Positions 1-7,683 of a stretch of DNA of 47,673 bases are shown here, one piece after another. The number at the start of each line of letters is the position of its first letter. Position 1 is the stretch's first letter. This DNA comes from Actinomycetota bacterium (GTDB lineage Bacteria > Actinomycetota > Actinomycetes > Actinomycetales > Microbacteriaceae), in assembly GCA_030840335.1 (NCBI GenBank), contig JAUZFR010000059.1, positions 1 through 47,673 on the forward strand, in the 5' to 3' direction. The notes below the pieces were generated by a model. It did no database searches, had not been told where the DNA came from, and was given only the letters and a program-made list of their open reading frames with translations. Position numbers and translations under genes: made by a program.

Positions 1-316
1 GGTCGTCGGCCGTGTAGGCCGTGCGAGGGACCACCGGCACCGCGAGGTCGTGGCGGGGGATCACGTGAATGGTGCCGACGCTGAACGGCGACCGCTCGTC
101 GGCGAAGTACTCGACGGAATGCCGCCATGGCAGGCGAAGCAACGAGTGGGCGGTGAGCCGGAAGTCCTGCCCACCGGTTCGGATGACGCCGGACCCCTGC
201 ACGACCCAGACGAACGAGACACTGACGACGAGGTCGTGTCTGATGTGTTCGGACGAACGAAATCGGTACCAGTTGGCCCACACGACCACTGGACGCGAGG
301 GCCGTCCTTCATCCAT
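1..316 (-). CDS. AraC-family regulator, N-terminal cupin part (runs off the left edge)
   Basis: An open minus-strand frame starts at ATG 316 and continues without a stop to base 1, giving about 105 residues. The translation begins MDEGRPSRPVVVWANWYRF and contains a stretch with the character of the AraC sugar-sensing cupin: a WVVQGSG turn, a GGQDF strand pair, LLRLPW, then a strand ending in HVIPRH. The DNA-binding HTH half would lie beyond the window. The gene is divergent from the ferredoxin/P450 operon, so it is a reasonable candidate for its activator; that role is inference from position. The start was chosen because a TANNNT hexamer lies exactly six bases upstream, as in leaderless actinobacterial genes. 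Another cupin-domain protein is possible since no HTH can be seen. Confidence 0.6.
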   Translation of the reverse strand, partial: MDEGRPSRPVVVWANWYRFRSSEHIRHDLVVSVSFVWVVQGSGVIRTGGQDFRLTAHSLLRLPWRHSVEYFADERSPFSVGTIHVIPRHDLAVPVVPRTAYTADD

Positions 317-322
317 GCTCCC

Positions 323-328
323 AGCATA
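323..328 (-). promoter_or_regulatory. Probable -10 of a leaderless promoter (AraC-type gene)
   Basis: On the minus strand TATGCT is followed by six bases and then the ATG at 316. This is the spacing expected when transcription starts on the start codon. The only SD-like string, GGGAG, is one base from the ATG, too close to work well. No convincing -35 is visible. Confidence 0.45.
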
Positions 329-383
329 GAGAATTCCGCAGATCGGGGCTCTCAATTGAGCAAGTGATCGAATAGTCCATGTT

Positions 384-408
384 TTGGCACCAATTCATAT
401 GTTGGCGC
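384..408. promoter_or_regulatory. Direct repeat TTGGCRC, possible AraC-type site
   Basis: TTGGCAC (384-390) and TTGGCGC (402-408) are same-direction repeats 18 bases apart in the divergent gap between the AraC-type gene and the ferredoxin gene. AraC proteins often bind tandem half-sites in such gaps. The match is short and could be chance. Confidence 0.25.
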
Positions 409-495
409 AGCCACGAAGCTCGTAACGTTTTAGTCGGGCAGCATTTCAATTGGGCATCGATGCCGATGTCGACCAGCGAGACTTTTGAGGATGTA

Positions 496-687
496 ATGCA
501 GATCACAGTGAACACTTCGGCTTGTGTCGGGGCTGGCCAGTGCGTGATGACCGCTGAGGACCTGTTCGATCAGGACGACGACGGGATCGTCATGTTGCTT
601 GACGACTCACCGGATTCCTCGCACGAGGCGGGAGCCCGGCGCGCCGCCTCACTCTGCCCGGCGCGCGCGATCAAGGTTACGGACTAG
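496..687 (+). CDS. [3Fe-4S]-type ferredoxin of a P450 system
   Basis: A 63-residue protein, MQITVNTSACVGAGQCVM onward. It has the three-cysteine pattern of P450-partner ferredoxins: Cys10, Cys16 (CVGAGQC) and Cys54 in a CPA motif. The spacing lacks the usual fourth cysteine of a 4Fe-4S cluster, so a 3Fe-4S cluster is expected. The FDQDDDGIV segment is also typical. It should carry single electrons from the neighbouring reductase to the P450. The frame is open further upstream, but ATG 496 is preferred because GAGG (487-490) lies five bases before it and family members start here. The reductase begins 10 bases after its stop, which supports one transcript for all three genes. Confidence 0.9.
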   Translation: MQITVNTSACVGAGQCVMTAEDLFDQDDDGIVMLLDDSPDSSHEAGARRAASLCPARAIKVTD

Positions 688-697
688 GCAAACGCGC

Positions 698-1909
698 ATG
701 AGCGACGCGACTCGGATCGTCATCGTCGGGGCTTCGGTTGCCGGGCTCACGACGGCGGAGACTCTGCGCGCGGAAGGATTCACCGGCAGCATCACGCTGA
801 TCGGCGACGAGATACACGCCCCGTACGGCCGTCCTCCGCTCTCCAAGCACGTGCTCACCGGTGAGTGGTCGCCGGACCAGGCGAGCCTGAGCGATCCGGA
901 CGAACTCGCAGCCCTCGACCTCAGGCTGATGCAGGGCGCCCGCGCGTCGTCACTGGACGTCGCCGCCCACACGGTCACCGTCGGTGACGAGGTCGTGCGC
1001 TACGACGCTCTCGTCATTGCCACCGGCGTCAGGGCTCGGCGCATGGCCGGAACGCGTGATCTCGCGGGCGTGCACTCGCTCAGGACCGTGGATGACGTGG
1101 TTGCGTTGCGCACGGAGCTGGGTGCTGCGAAGCACGTCGCGGTTGTCGGCGCCGGAGTGCTCGGCTCCGAAATCGCAGCGGCGGCCCGTAAGAGGGGACT
1201 CGATGTCACCCTTGTCGGCCGATCATCCGAACTTCGACTCGGCCAGGTGGGCACCCACCTGTCGTCCCTGATCGCGGCGCTTCACCGCGAAAACGGCGTC
1301 GACCTTCGACTCGGTTTCGACGTCACGCAAGTGCTCGGCGAAGGACGCGTATCCGCCATCGTCCTTTCGGATGGCACCGTTGTGCCCGCCGATGTCGTCG
1401 TCGCGGCGATTGGTTCCCTCCCGGCGACCGAGTGGCTGAACGGCAGCGGGCTCACCCTTGCCGACGGAATCGTGTGCGACTCGAATGGACTCGCGGCTCC
1501 GGATGTCTACGCGATCGGCGATGTCGCGCGCTGGCGCGATGACCTGACGACGGCATACACCCGCGCGGAGCATCACCTCAAGGCGACAGAGCAGGCACAG
1601 GCCGTCGCTCGCCTTCTGGTAACGGGTGAGGAGTCGCCCGCCGTTGTGCCCTTCTTCTGGTCGGAGCTGTACGGCACGAAGATCCAGGCCTACGGCCGAT
1701 TCCCTGCCGACGAACCCCTGAGGACAATCGCGGGAGAGCCGGGCGACGGACGATTCGTGGCAGCGTCAGTTGAGGATGGTCGCGTTGTCGGTGTCGTCGG
1801 ATGGAACATGCCCCGAGACTTCCGGCTGGCGCGGGCCGACATGGTCGCATCCGCTGCCCCCGCATTGTCCAGTCCCATCACGACCGATCCGATAGGCGCA
1901 CGACTATGA
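698..1909 (+). CDS. NAD(P)H ferredoxin reductase (FAD-dependent, P450 redox partner)
   Basis: A 403-residue flavoprotein of the putidaredoxin-reductase type. The N-terminal FAD Rossmann motif is GASVAG (residues 11-16), followed by YGRPPLSK. The NAD-binding motif GAGVLG is at 151-156, and the C-terminal FAD motif YAIGDVARW is near 271-279. It transfers electrons from NAD(P)H to the ferredoxin encoded just upstream. The frame is open upstream from 599, but that part overlaps the ferredoxin gene and does not look like protein, so ATG 698 is used. Its stop overlaps the P450 start as ATGA, which suggests translational coupling. Confidence 0.92.
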   Translation: MSDATRIVIVGASVAGLTTAETLRAEGFTGSITLIGDEIHAPYGRPPLSKHVLTGEWSPDQASLSDPDELAALDLRLMQGARASSLDVAAHTVTVGDEVVRYDALVIATGVRARRMAGTRDLAGVHSLRTVDDVVALRTELGAAKHVAVVGAGVLGSEIAAAARKRGLDVTLVGRSSELRLGQVGTHLSSLIAALHRENGVDLRLGFDVTQVLGEGRVSAIVLSDGTVVPADVVVAAIGSLPATEWLNGSGLTLADGIVCDSNGLAAPDVYAIGDVARWRDDLTTAYTRAEHHLKATEQAQAVARLLVTGEESPAVVPFFWSELYGTKIQAYGRFPADEPLRTIAGEPGDGRFVAASVEDGRVVGVVGWNMPRDFRLARADMVASAAPALSSPITTDPIGARL

Positions 1910-3210
1910 GCATTCACGTCTCGGGCGAAACCGCCAGCCACGACGTCACCAATCCGCACTCTAACGCGGTGAGCCCCGAAGTCGCGGCGGCTGCCGCGGC
2001 GGCGGGATGCCCGTTCCACGCCGCGTCAGTGCTGCCCACCGATGGCACCCCGACGCATCCGTCACCGCGCTTCGCCGAATGGCGGGAGACGGGGCCGGCT
2101 CTTCCACTGGACTACAACGACGGCCATCGCGGCCTCGTCGTGACCCAGTACGACCTGGCGAGAGCCGTACTGGAGGACCCACGGTTCAGCATGAGGCCCG
2201 ACCGGATGCCGCTGTCGGACACGGCTCCCTTACACGAGTCGCCCCCGGAAGCCGCACCAGAACCCGAACTCGACGACAACGCCCGCGAGGCTCTCGACAC
2301 CGCGAGTGTGCTGTTCCTCGACGGCGACCAGCACCTGCGCCTGCGCCGCTCCATCACGGGCCGGTTCTCGGCGAAATCCATGCGCGACCGCAGGGCGATC
2401 GTGAAGCAGATCGTCGCACGTCAAGTTGAACACGTGCTCGCGCACGGCGCGCCGATCGATCTCTTCACCGAGTACGCACGACCCATCGCCGCCGCGAACC
2501 ACTGCGATGTTCTTGGCATCCCGGCTGAGCTCGCCGACGAGTTCCGGGCGAAGTTCGAGGGCGTCGCTACGACCCGGGATCGCATGGATTACGTACGGCG
2601 AGTGGTTGACGCGCGCGCGACCGACCTCGGCGAGAACACCATCAGCGATCTCCTTCGATCGGACCTGTCGCGAAACGAGGTCGATGGCCTGGTCATGACG
2701 CTGATGAGCTCCGGGCGGGACTCGGTCGCGTACATGATCTCGACCTCCATGGTGGCCCTGCTCACCAATCCAGAGCAGCTGGCGAAGCTGCGCGACGACC
2801 CCAGCCTCATCCAGGGTGCCGTCGAGGAATTCATGCGCTACGGCACCATGTTCCTGACGGTCTTCCGGCGAACGGCGACCGAAGACGTCACGATTCTGGG
2901 CGTCGATATTCCGAACGGAACCTCGGTATCCGTCTCAACCGTCTCGGCCAATCGTGACGACCGCCACTGGGAGGACCCAGCGACGTTCGATGTGACCCGA
3001 GACGCGTTCGGTCACGTCGGCTTCGGTCACGGTGCGCACGGATGCGTCGGCCAGCAGCTCGCGCGGGTCGAGATCTCGGAGGCGATCACCCAGCTGCTCG
3101 CGGCAATACCGGATGTTCGGCTCGAGGAAGCCGAGCAGCTCTCGCCGCTGCCGTTTGCGCATCCGGTCGCCACGTATGAGGCCGGCGCGGTGGTGGTCGC
3201 CTGGGGCTGA
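1906..3210 (+). CDS. Cytochrome P450 (class I, soluble)
   Basis: A 434-residue bacterial P450. The heme loop is FGHGAHGCVGQQLAR with Cys380 as thiolate ligand; the K-helix ExxR is Glu308-Arg311; the C-helix has HLRLRR. The I-helix reads SSGRDSVAY (268-276), so the usual acid/threonine pair is Asp272/Ser273, with serine for the common threonine. The substrate cannot be read from sequence. It is the last gene of the ferredoxin/reductase/P450 operon, so the system carries its own redox chain. ATG 1906 overlaps the reductase stop. The downstream rhamnosidase cluster hints at plant glycosides, and an aglycone substrate is a speculative possibility only. Confidence 0.95.
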   Translation: MSIHVSGETASHDVTNPHSNAVSPEVAAAAAAAGCPFHAASVLPTDGTPTHPSPRFAEWRETGPALPLDYNDGHRGLVVTQYDLARAVLEDPRFSMRPDRMPLSDTAPLHESPPEAAPEPELDDNAREALDTASVLFLDGDQHLRLRRSITGRFSAKSMRDRRAIVKQIVARQVEHVLAHGAPIDLFTEYARPIAAANHCDVLGIPAELADEFRAKFEGVATTRDRMDYVRRVVDARATDLGENTISDLLRSDLSRNEVDGLVMTLMSSGRDSVAYMISTSMVALLTNPEQLAKLRDDPSLIQGAVEEFMRYGTMFLTVFRRTATEDVTILGVDIPNGTSVSVSTVSANRDDRHWEDPATFDVTRDAFGHVGFGHGAHGCVGQQLARVEISEAITQLLAAIPDVRLEEAEQLSPLPFAHPVATYEAGAVVVAWG

Positions 3211-3219
3211 GGTGAGGCC

Positions 3220-4227
3220 CTAAGGGACGGTCGACGCGCGGATTACGAGCTCCGGCTGGAAGACGATCTGCCGCGGCTGGAGGGTGGGGTCGCGCGCCTC
3301 ATCGAGAAGAATCTCGACCGCTGTGCGGCCGAGCAGCGCGCTCGGCTGACGCACGGACGACAATGGCACCACCGCGGTTTGCGCGAAGTCGATGTCGTCG
3401 TACCCGACCAGGGCGACATCCCCTGGTACCCGGATGTCGCTTTGCATCACCAGGGCCTGGAGCACTCCGACCGCGATGAGGTCGTTGGCAGTGAAGATGC
3501 CATCCGGACGATCGTCGGCTGCACGGGCGACGATCCGCTCACCTGCTGCGCGACCCTCGAGCACCGTGAGTCCGCCGATATCGATCACTTCCAGCGTGGT
3601 GCCGGGATGCGAGGCAACGGCTTCGCGGGCGCCACGAAGCCGATCGGTAACCTGCGAGAAATCGAACGAGCCAGCGAGGTAGGCGATGCGGCGCCGGCCG
3701 ATCGAGATCAGGTGCTCGACCGCGAGCCGTCCTCCGGCGACGTCGTCGACGGAGACCGAACTGAACCCGCTTCCCGTTCCGCTTCGGTCCACGAGTACTG
3801 CGGGGATTCCCCGGCGCCGAAGGCCCTCCAGCCTTCGAGCGACATCACTCAGCGGCGAGACAAGGACGCCGTGCACTCGCTGCTCTTCGAAGAGGTCGAG
3901 GTAGGCCGTCTCGCGTTCGTGCGATCGCCCGCTGTCGCCAAGCAGAATGGAGAGTCCCGCGGCGCCCGCTCCGTCTTCCGCTCCCCGCGCGAGGTCGGTG
4001 AAGAACGGGTTGCGGACGTCGAGCACCACGAGGCCGATGGTGTTGCTCCGTCCGGCCTTGAGCTGACGCGCCGCATCATTTCTGACGAAACCGAGCTTCT
4101 CAATCGCTTGCATGACGCGGTCGGCAGTCTCCGGCGAGACGATTTCGGGGCGATTGAGAACGTTGGACACGGTGCCGAGTGAGACCCCCGCGAGGGCAGC
4201 CACATCCTTGACGTTCGCCGCGGCCAT
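3220..4227 (-). CDS. LacI-family regulator of the rhamnoside genes
   Basis: A 335-residue LacI/GalR repressor. The N-terminal HTH reads VKDVAALAGVSLGTVSNVLN, followed by the hinge and a periplasmic-binding-protein-like effector domain with SNTIGLVVLDVRNPFF and a C-terminal VALVGYDDIDFA segment. It is divergent from the sugar ABC operon and convergent with the P450 gene (9 bases apart). Near-identical LacI-type operators before the ABC operon (4411-4422) and rhaI (10449-10460) suggest it controls both units. A rhamnose-derived inducer is inferred from context. ATG 4227 has GGGGAG two bases upstream. A TATACT -10 candidate for this gene is at 4247-4252 on the minus strand. Confidence 0.93.
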   Translation of the reverse strand: MAAANVKDVAALAGVSLGTVSNVLNRPEIVSPETADRVMQAIEKLGFVRNDAARQLKAGRSNTIGLVVLDVRNPFFTDLARGAEDGAGAAGLSILLGDSGRSHERETAYLDLFEEQRVHGVLVSPLSDVARRLEGLRRRGIPAVLVDRSGTGSGFSSVSVDDVAGGRLAVEHLISIGRRRIAYLAGSFDFSQVTDRLRGAREAVASHPGTTLEVIDIGGLTVLEGRAAGERIVARAADDRPDGIFTANDLIAVGVLQALVMQSDIRVPGDVALVGYDDIDFAQTAVVPLSSVRQPSALLGRTAVEILLDEARDPTLQPRQIVFQPELVIRASTVP

Positions 4228-4246
4228 AGCTCCCCTTTCCGGCTGA

Positions 4247-4252
4247 AGTATA
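4247..4252 (-). promoter_or_regulatory. -10 candidate of the LacI gene
   Basis: TATACT on the minus strand, about 20 bases before the ATG at 4227. No clear -35 was found. A partial operator, TGAAACGTGTAA at 4278-4289 (9 of 12 with the rhaI operator), lies just upstream and could allow self-repression. Confidence 0.4.
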
Positions 4253-4325
4253 TGGCAGCAAAGCGAGGGACAGCGAATGAAACGTGTAAATTCGCACCTA
4301 CGTAAAAACCATCCGAAACGCCCGG

Positions 4326-4339
4326 GATTTCGTGAAATC
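4326..4339. promoter_or_regulatory. Inverted repeat GATTTC-GT-GAAATC (possible LacI site)
   Basis: Perfect 6-base arms around a two-base centre in the divergent region. Its TTTC/GAAA arms resemble LacI-family half-sites turned outward. It lies about 50 bases upstream of the predicted ABC promoter -35. Confidence 0.35.
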
Positions 4340-4375
4340 GCCGCTATGCCGTTACCCCATTGTTACCGACATGCA

Positions 4376-4404
4376 TTGACGCGAAAGGTTTCGTGACTCA
4401 TGAT
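4376..4404 (+). promoter_or_regulatory. Promoter of the sugar ABC transporter operon
   Basis: TTGACG (4376-4381), a 17-base spacer, then CATGAT (4399-4404). Transcription would begin around 4411, leaving a leader of about 70 bases before ATG 4480. The spacer carries CGAAAGGTTTCG (4382-4393), another inverted repeat. Confidence 0.5.
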
Positions 4405-4410
4405 TCATTC

Positions 4411-4422
4411 TGAAGCGTTTCA
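4411..4422. promoter_or_regulatory. LacI-type operator of the ABC operon
   Basis: TGAAGCGTTTCA, a near-perfect palindrome with a central CG pair, at the predicted transcription start. Read on the other strand it is TGAAACGCTTCA, 11 of 12 identical to TGAAACGATTCA before rhaI. A repressor bound here would block initiation. Confidence 0.65.
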
Positions 4423-4479
4423 ACGCACCCTCCCGAGGATCCCCCGGAATTTGAGCGCTCATCATACAAGGAGGTATAG

Positions 4480-5802
4480 ATGTTCATTCGTCGAACCGCG
4501 ACTCGCGCAATAGCGATTGCAGGGGCCGCTGCCCTGGTCGGACTAGCTCTTTCCGGCTGCACCCCATCGTCGGGAGGAGGATCCGGCGACGCGAGCCAGA
4601 TCACCTTCCTCGCCGGTGGTAACGACCCGGTCGCCATCAAGACCGCAAAGGATCTCGTGGCCGGATTCGAAAAGAAGTATCCGAAGATCAACGTGAAGGT
4701 CAACACCCGTCCCGCCGGCACCGACGGCGACAACATCATCAAGACCAAGCTGTCGACCGGAACCATGGAAGACGTGTTCTTCTACAACTCCGGTTCGCTC
4801 TTCCAGGCCCTCCACCCGGAGCGCACCATGGTGGACCTCAGCAGCCAGCCCTGGGTCAAGACCCTCTCGAACGACTTCAAGCAGACCGTCAGCGTCGGCA
4901 AGAAGGTTTACGGCGCACCGTTCGGCAGCACCTTCGATGGCGGCGTCATGTACAACAAGAAGGTCTACGCGAAGCTTGGACTCTCTGTGCCTGACACCTG
5001 GGCAGACTTCATCAGCAACAGCCAGAAGATCAAGGCTGCCGGTGGAATCACTCCCGTGCTCGCGTCGTACGGTGACACCTGGACAGCACAGCTGTTCGTG
5101 CTCGCGGACTTCGCCAACGTCAGTGCACAGGATCCCGAGTGGGCTTCGAAATACACCGCAAACAAGGCGAAGTACGTCGACCCGCCCGCTCTCGCTGGCT
5201 TCCAGGACACCGCGGATGTCTTCAAGCTCGGCCTGATGAACAAGGACTACGCCTCGCTCACCAACGTCAACGCGCTGAAGCTCCTCGCCACCGGTAAGGC
5301 AGCCCAGTACCCGATGATCACGGTCACGATCGGTAACCTCGCACAGAGCAACCCGGAAGCGGTCAACGACATCGGCTACTTCGCCAACCCGACCGCCAAC
5401 GGCAACTCGCACGCAACGGTCTGGGAAGCGGGCGGCGCCTACATCCCGAAGACGACGACGGGTGGCAAGCTCTCGGCTGCGGAGAAGTTCCTCGCCTTCC
5501 TGAACTCGCCCGCTGGTTGCGACATCCAGAACAAGGCATCGGCCCCCGCAGGCCCGTACGCGACGACGAACTGCAAGGTTCCGGCTGATGCGCCGGCACT
5601 AATCGCCGACGAGCAGAAGTACCAGGACGCAGGCAAGACCGGACTCGCACTCGAGTTCATCTCGCCGGTCAAGGGACCGAACCTCTCGCAGATCACGGTG
5701 CAGGTCGGATCGGGCATCTCCACGGCAGCTCAGGGTGCCGCGTTGTATGACCAGGACGTGAAGAAGCAGGCACAGCAGCTCAACCTGCCGGGCTGGAACT
5801 AG
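4480..5802 (+). CDS. Sugar ABC transporter substrate-binding lipoprotein
   Basis: A 440-residue extracellular solute-binding protein of family 1 (CUT1 class). It has a short basic N-terminus, a hydrophobic stretch and the lipobox LSGC, so it should be exported, lipidated on Cys and anchored outside the membrane. The mature part begins with a Ser/Gly-rich linker and ITFLAGGND. It would capture a sugar or rhamnoside for the two permeases encoded next; substrate specificity is inferred from the rhamnosidase context. The start is secure: AAGGAGG at 4468-4474 lies five bases before ATG 4480. A strong hairpin follows the gene, consistent with higher expression of the binding protein than of the permeases. 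Confidence 0.93.
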   Translation: MFIRRTATRAIAIAGAAALVGLALSGCTPSSGGGSGDASQITFLAGGNDPVAIKTAKDLVAGFEKKYPKINVKVNTRPAGTDGDNIIKTKLSTGTMEDVFFYNSGSLFQALHPERTMVDLSSQPWVKTLSNDFKQTVSVGKKVYGAPFGSTFDGGVMYNKKVYAKLGLSVPDTWADFISNSQKIKAAGGITPVLASYGDTWTAQLFVLADFANVSAQDPEWASKYTANKAKYVDPPALAGFQDTADVFKLGLMNKDYASLTNVNALKLLATGKAAQYPMITVTIGNLAQSNPEAVNDIGYFANPTANGNSHATVWEAGGAYIPKTTTGGKLSAAEKFLAFLNSPAGCDIQNKASAPAGPYATTNCKVPADAPALIADEQKYQDAGKTGLALEFISPVKGPNLSQITVQVGSGISTAAQGAALYDQDVKKQAQQLNLPGWN

Positions 5803-5843
5803 TACCACAACTGACGTGAGCGTAGTTTCATAACGCACCGTCG

Positions 5844-5875
5844 CGGGGCCGGCGACATACAAGTCGCCGGCCCCG
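5844..5875 (+). terminator. Strong hairpin between binding-protein and permease genes
   Basis: A perfect 13-base-pair stem (5844-5856 with 5863-5875, GC-rich) and a six-base ATACAA loop, without a U-run. It lies 41 bases after the binding-protein stop inside the operon. It may terminate part of the transcripts or protect the upstream mRNA. Confidence 0.65.
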
Positions 5876-5912
5876 TTCCACTTATCAGCGTCAACTCAAT
5901 GAGGAGTCCGTC

Positions 5913-6851
5913 ATGATGACGACAACCAGTATCGCGCCCGCTGCCGCGGCCGCTGAGGGCGCGAGCCGGGGTAAGACTCCCCGTCGCCGGGGAAGGATGA
6001 AGTCCTTCTATCCCTCGTGGTTCTTCATCCCGGCCGTCGCTCTCTACGTGGTCTTCTTCGCGGTCCCGACGTTCGCATCCTTCTACTTCGCGTTCACTCG
6101 CTGGGACCTCTTCACGGCCGTCCCGATCGGCTTCGACAACTTCGTTCAGTTCTTCCAGGACCCCCAGCTGCTGAACGGCTTCATCCACACCTTCGAGTAC
6201 GGATTCGCCACCTCTGCGGTCAAGGTCGTCCTCGGCTTCGCTATCGCGCTGCTACTGACCGGCCCCATCTTCGCCCGCGGCTACCTGCGCGCAATCATCT
6301 TCTTCCCCGTGCTGCTTTCGACGATCGGCGTCGGAATCATGTGGAAGTCACTGCTCGACCCTTTCCACGGCGTGGTGAACGCCGCGCTCGGGTTTCTCCA
6401 CCTCCCGCAGCCTGGGTGGTTCACTGACCCGCACCTCGCTCTCGTCACGATCATGGGCGTCGATGTCTGGAAGGGCGTGGGAATCGCCACGCTCATCTTC
6501 ATGGCCGGCATCGTCGCGATCCCGAGTGAATACTTCGAGGCAGCCAAGGTGGATGGCGCAAGTGGGTGGAAGATTCTCCGCACCATCACGATCCCCCTGA
6601 CCCGTCCCGCGACCGCCACCGTCATCACCCTGTCGCTGATCGGGGGCCTTCGATCATTCGACCTCGTGCAGGCGATCACCAACGGAGGGCCAGGTTTCAC
6701 CAGCGAGGTCATCACCTCGGTCATCTACAAGGAATACCAGGCCGGGTATTTCGGCCTCTCGACGGCGGGAAACGTCGTCTTGTTCATCGTCGTGACGGCC
6801 ATCATGGTCCCCCTCACGGCATACCTCAACAGAAGGTCGGTCGAGCTGTGA
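5913..6851 (+). CDS. Sugar ABC transporter permease 1 (MalF type)
   Basis: A 312-residue inner-membrane permease of the CUT1 family with about six transmembrane segments after a basic cytoplasmic N-terminus (KTPRRRGRMKS). The EAA loop that docks the ATPase is visible as EYFEAAKVDGASGWKILR followed by TIPLTRP. It pairs with the second permease, which overlaps it by four bases. GAGGAG at 5901-5906 supports ATG 5913. No ATPase gene accompanies the pair. Family assignment is firm; the transported sugar is inferred to be a rhamnoside. Confidence 0.93.
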   Translation: MMTTTSIAPAAAAAEGASRGKTPRRRGRMKSFYPSWFFIPAVALYVVFFAVPTFASFYFAFTRWDLFTAVPIGFDNFVQFFQDPQLLNGFIHTFEYGFATSAVKVVLGFAIALLLTGPIFARGYLRAIIFFPVLLSTIGVGIMWKSLLDPFHGVVNAALGFLHLPQPGWFTDPHLALVTIMGVDVWKGVGIATLIFMAGIVAIPSEYFEAAKVDGASGWKILRTITIPLTRPATATVITLSLIGGLRSFDLVQAITNGGPGFTSEVITSVIYKEYQAGYFGLSTAGNVVLFIVVTAIMVPLTAYLNRRSVEL

Positions 6852-7681
6852 AGCGAGAGCAAACCCTTGGCCGGGTCAAAGGCGTCGTCGCGATCGTCGT
6901 CACGTCGGTCTTGTTCATCATCCCGTTCATCTTCGTCATCCTGCAGGCAACCAAGACGCCTGCGGAGGCGTCAAACCTCTCGTTTACCTGGCCGACGGAG
7001 TGGCGGTTCTTCGAAAACCTTGTCGAGGTCTCGAACTATAACGACGGCATCGTCTGGCGGGCCTTCTTCAACAGCATCCTGCTCACGGTGTTCTCGGTTG
7101 CCATCATGGTCGTGTTCGCGGCGATGGTCGGGTACGTACTGTCCCGCAAGACGACCTGGCTGAATCCGATCATCAACTTCTTCGTGCTCGCGGGCCTCAT
7201 CGTGCCGCCCGCTCTCGTTCCGACCATTTGGCTGTTGCAGGGTCTCGGCCTGTTCCGCACGATGCCCGGCCTGATCCTCATCGAGGCGACCTTCGGACTC
7301 TCCTTCTGCATCCTGCTGTTCCGTGCGTTCGTCGGCACCATTCCGCGCGAGCTGGACGAAGCCGCGGTGCTCGACGGAGCCGGCCCGATCCGCCTCTTCT
7401 TCGGCGTCGTGCTGCCCCTCCTGCGCCCGGTGATCGTCACCGTCATCGTGGTGCAGTCGGTCGCGGTCTTCAACGACTTCGCCAATCCGCTGTACTTCCT
7501 GCCGGGCGACGAGAACGCGACAGTGCAGCAGACGCTGTACGAGTTCCAGGGCCAGAACCTCAGCTTCTACAACCTGTTGTTCACGGATGTGCTGCTCATC
7601 ACGATCCCGCCACTCGTCGCGTACATCTTCTTCAACCGCCAGATCGTCGCCGGGCTCACCAGCGGCGCGGTGAAGGGGTAG
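6848..7681 (+). CDS. Sugar ABC transporter permease 2 (MalG type)
   Basis: A 277-residue partner permease with about six membrane spans. The EAA motif is seen as PRELDEAAVLDGAGPIRLFF followed by VVLPLLRP. The frame is open far upstream, but GTG 6848 is chosen because it overlaps the stop of permease 1 as GTGA and starts a sensible cytoplasmic end (VKREQTLGRVKG). The next gene, a GH78 enzyme, starts two bases after its stop, so importer and glycosidase are made together. This suggests the imported molecule is the substrate of the glycosidase. Confidence 0.93.
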   Translation: MKREQTLGRVKGVVAIVVTSVLFIIPFIFVILQATKTPAEASNLSFTWPTEWRFFENLVEVSNYNDGIVWRAFFNSILLTVFSVAIMVVFAAMVGYVLSRKTTWLNPIINFFVLAGLIVPPALVPTIWLLQGLGLFRTMPGLILIEATFGLSFCILLFRAFVGTIPRELDEAAVLDGAGPIRLFFGVVLPLLRPVIVTVIVVQSVAVFNDFANPLYFLPGDENATVQQTLYEFQGQNLSFYNLLFTDVLLITIPPLVAYIFFNRQIVAGLTSGAVKG

Positions 7682-7683
7682 CT

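Noticed and set aside
61-327. Minus-strand frame of 88 codons at the left edge
   Set aside because: Its translation is low-complexity Ser/Thr/Pro/Arg. The neighbouring frame from ATG 316 gives a cupin-like AraC domain and stays open to the edge.
3220-4227. LacI regulator as controller of the P450 operon
   Set aside because: The LacI gene is convergent with the P450 gene, and no LacI-type operator was seen before the ferredoxin gene.
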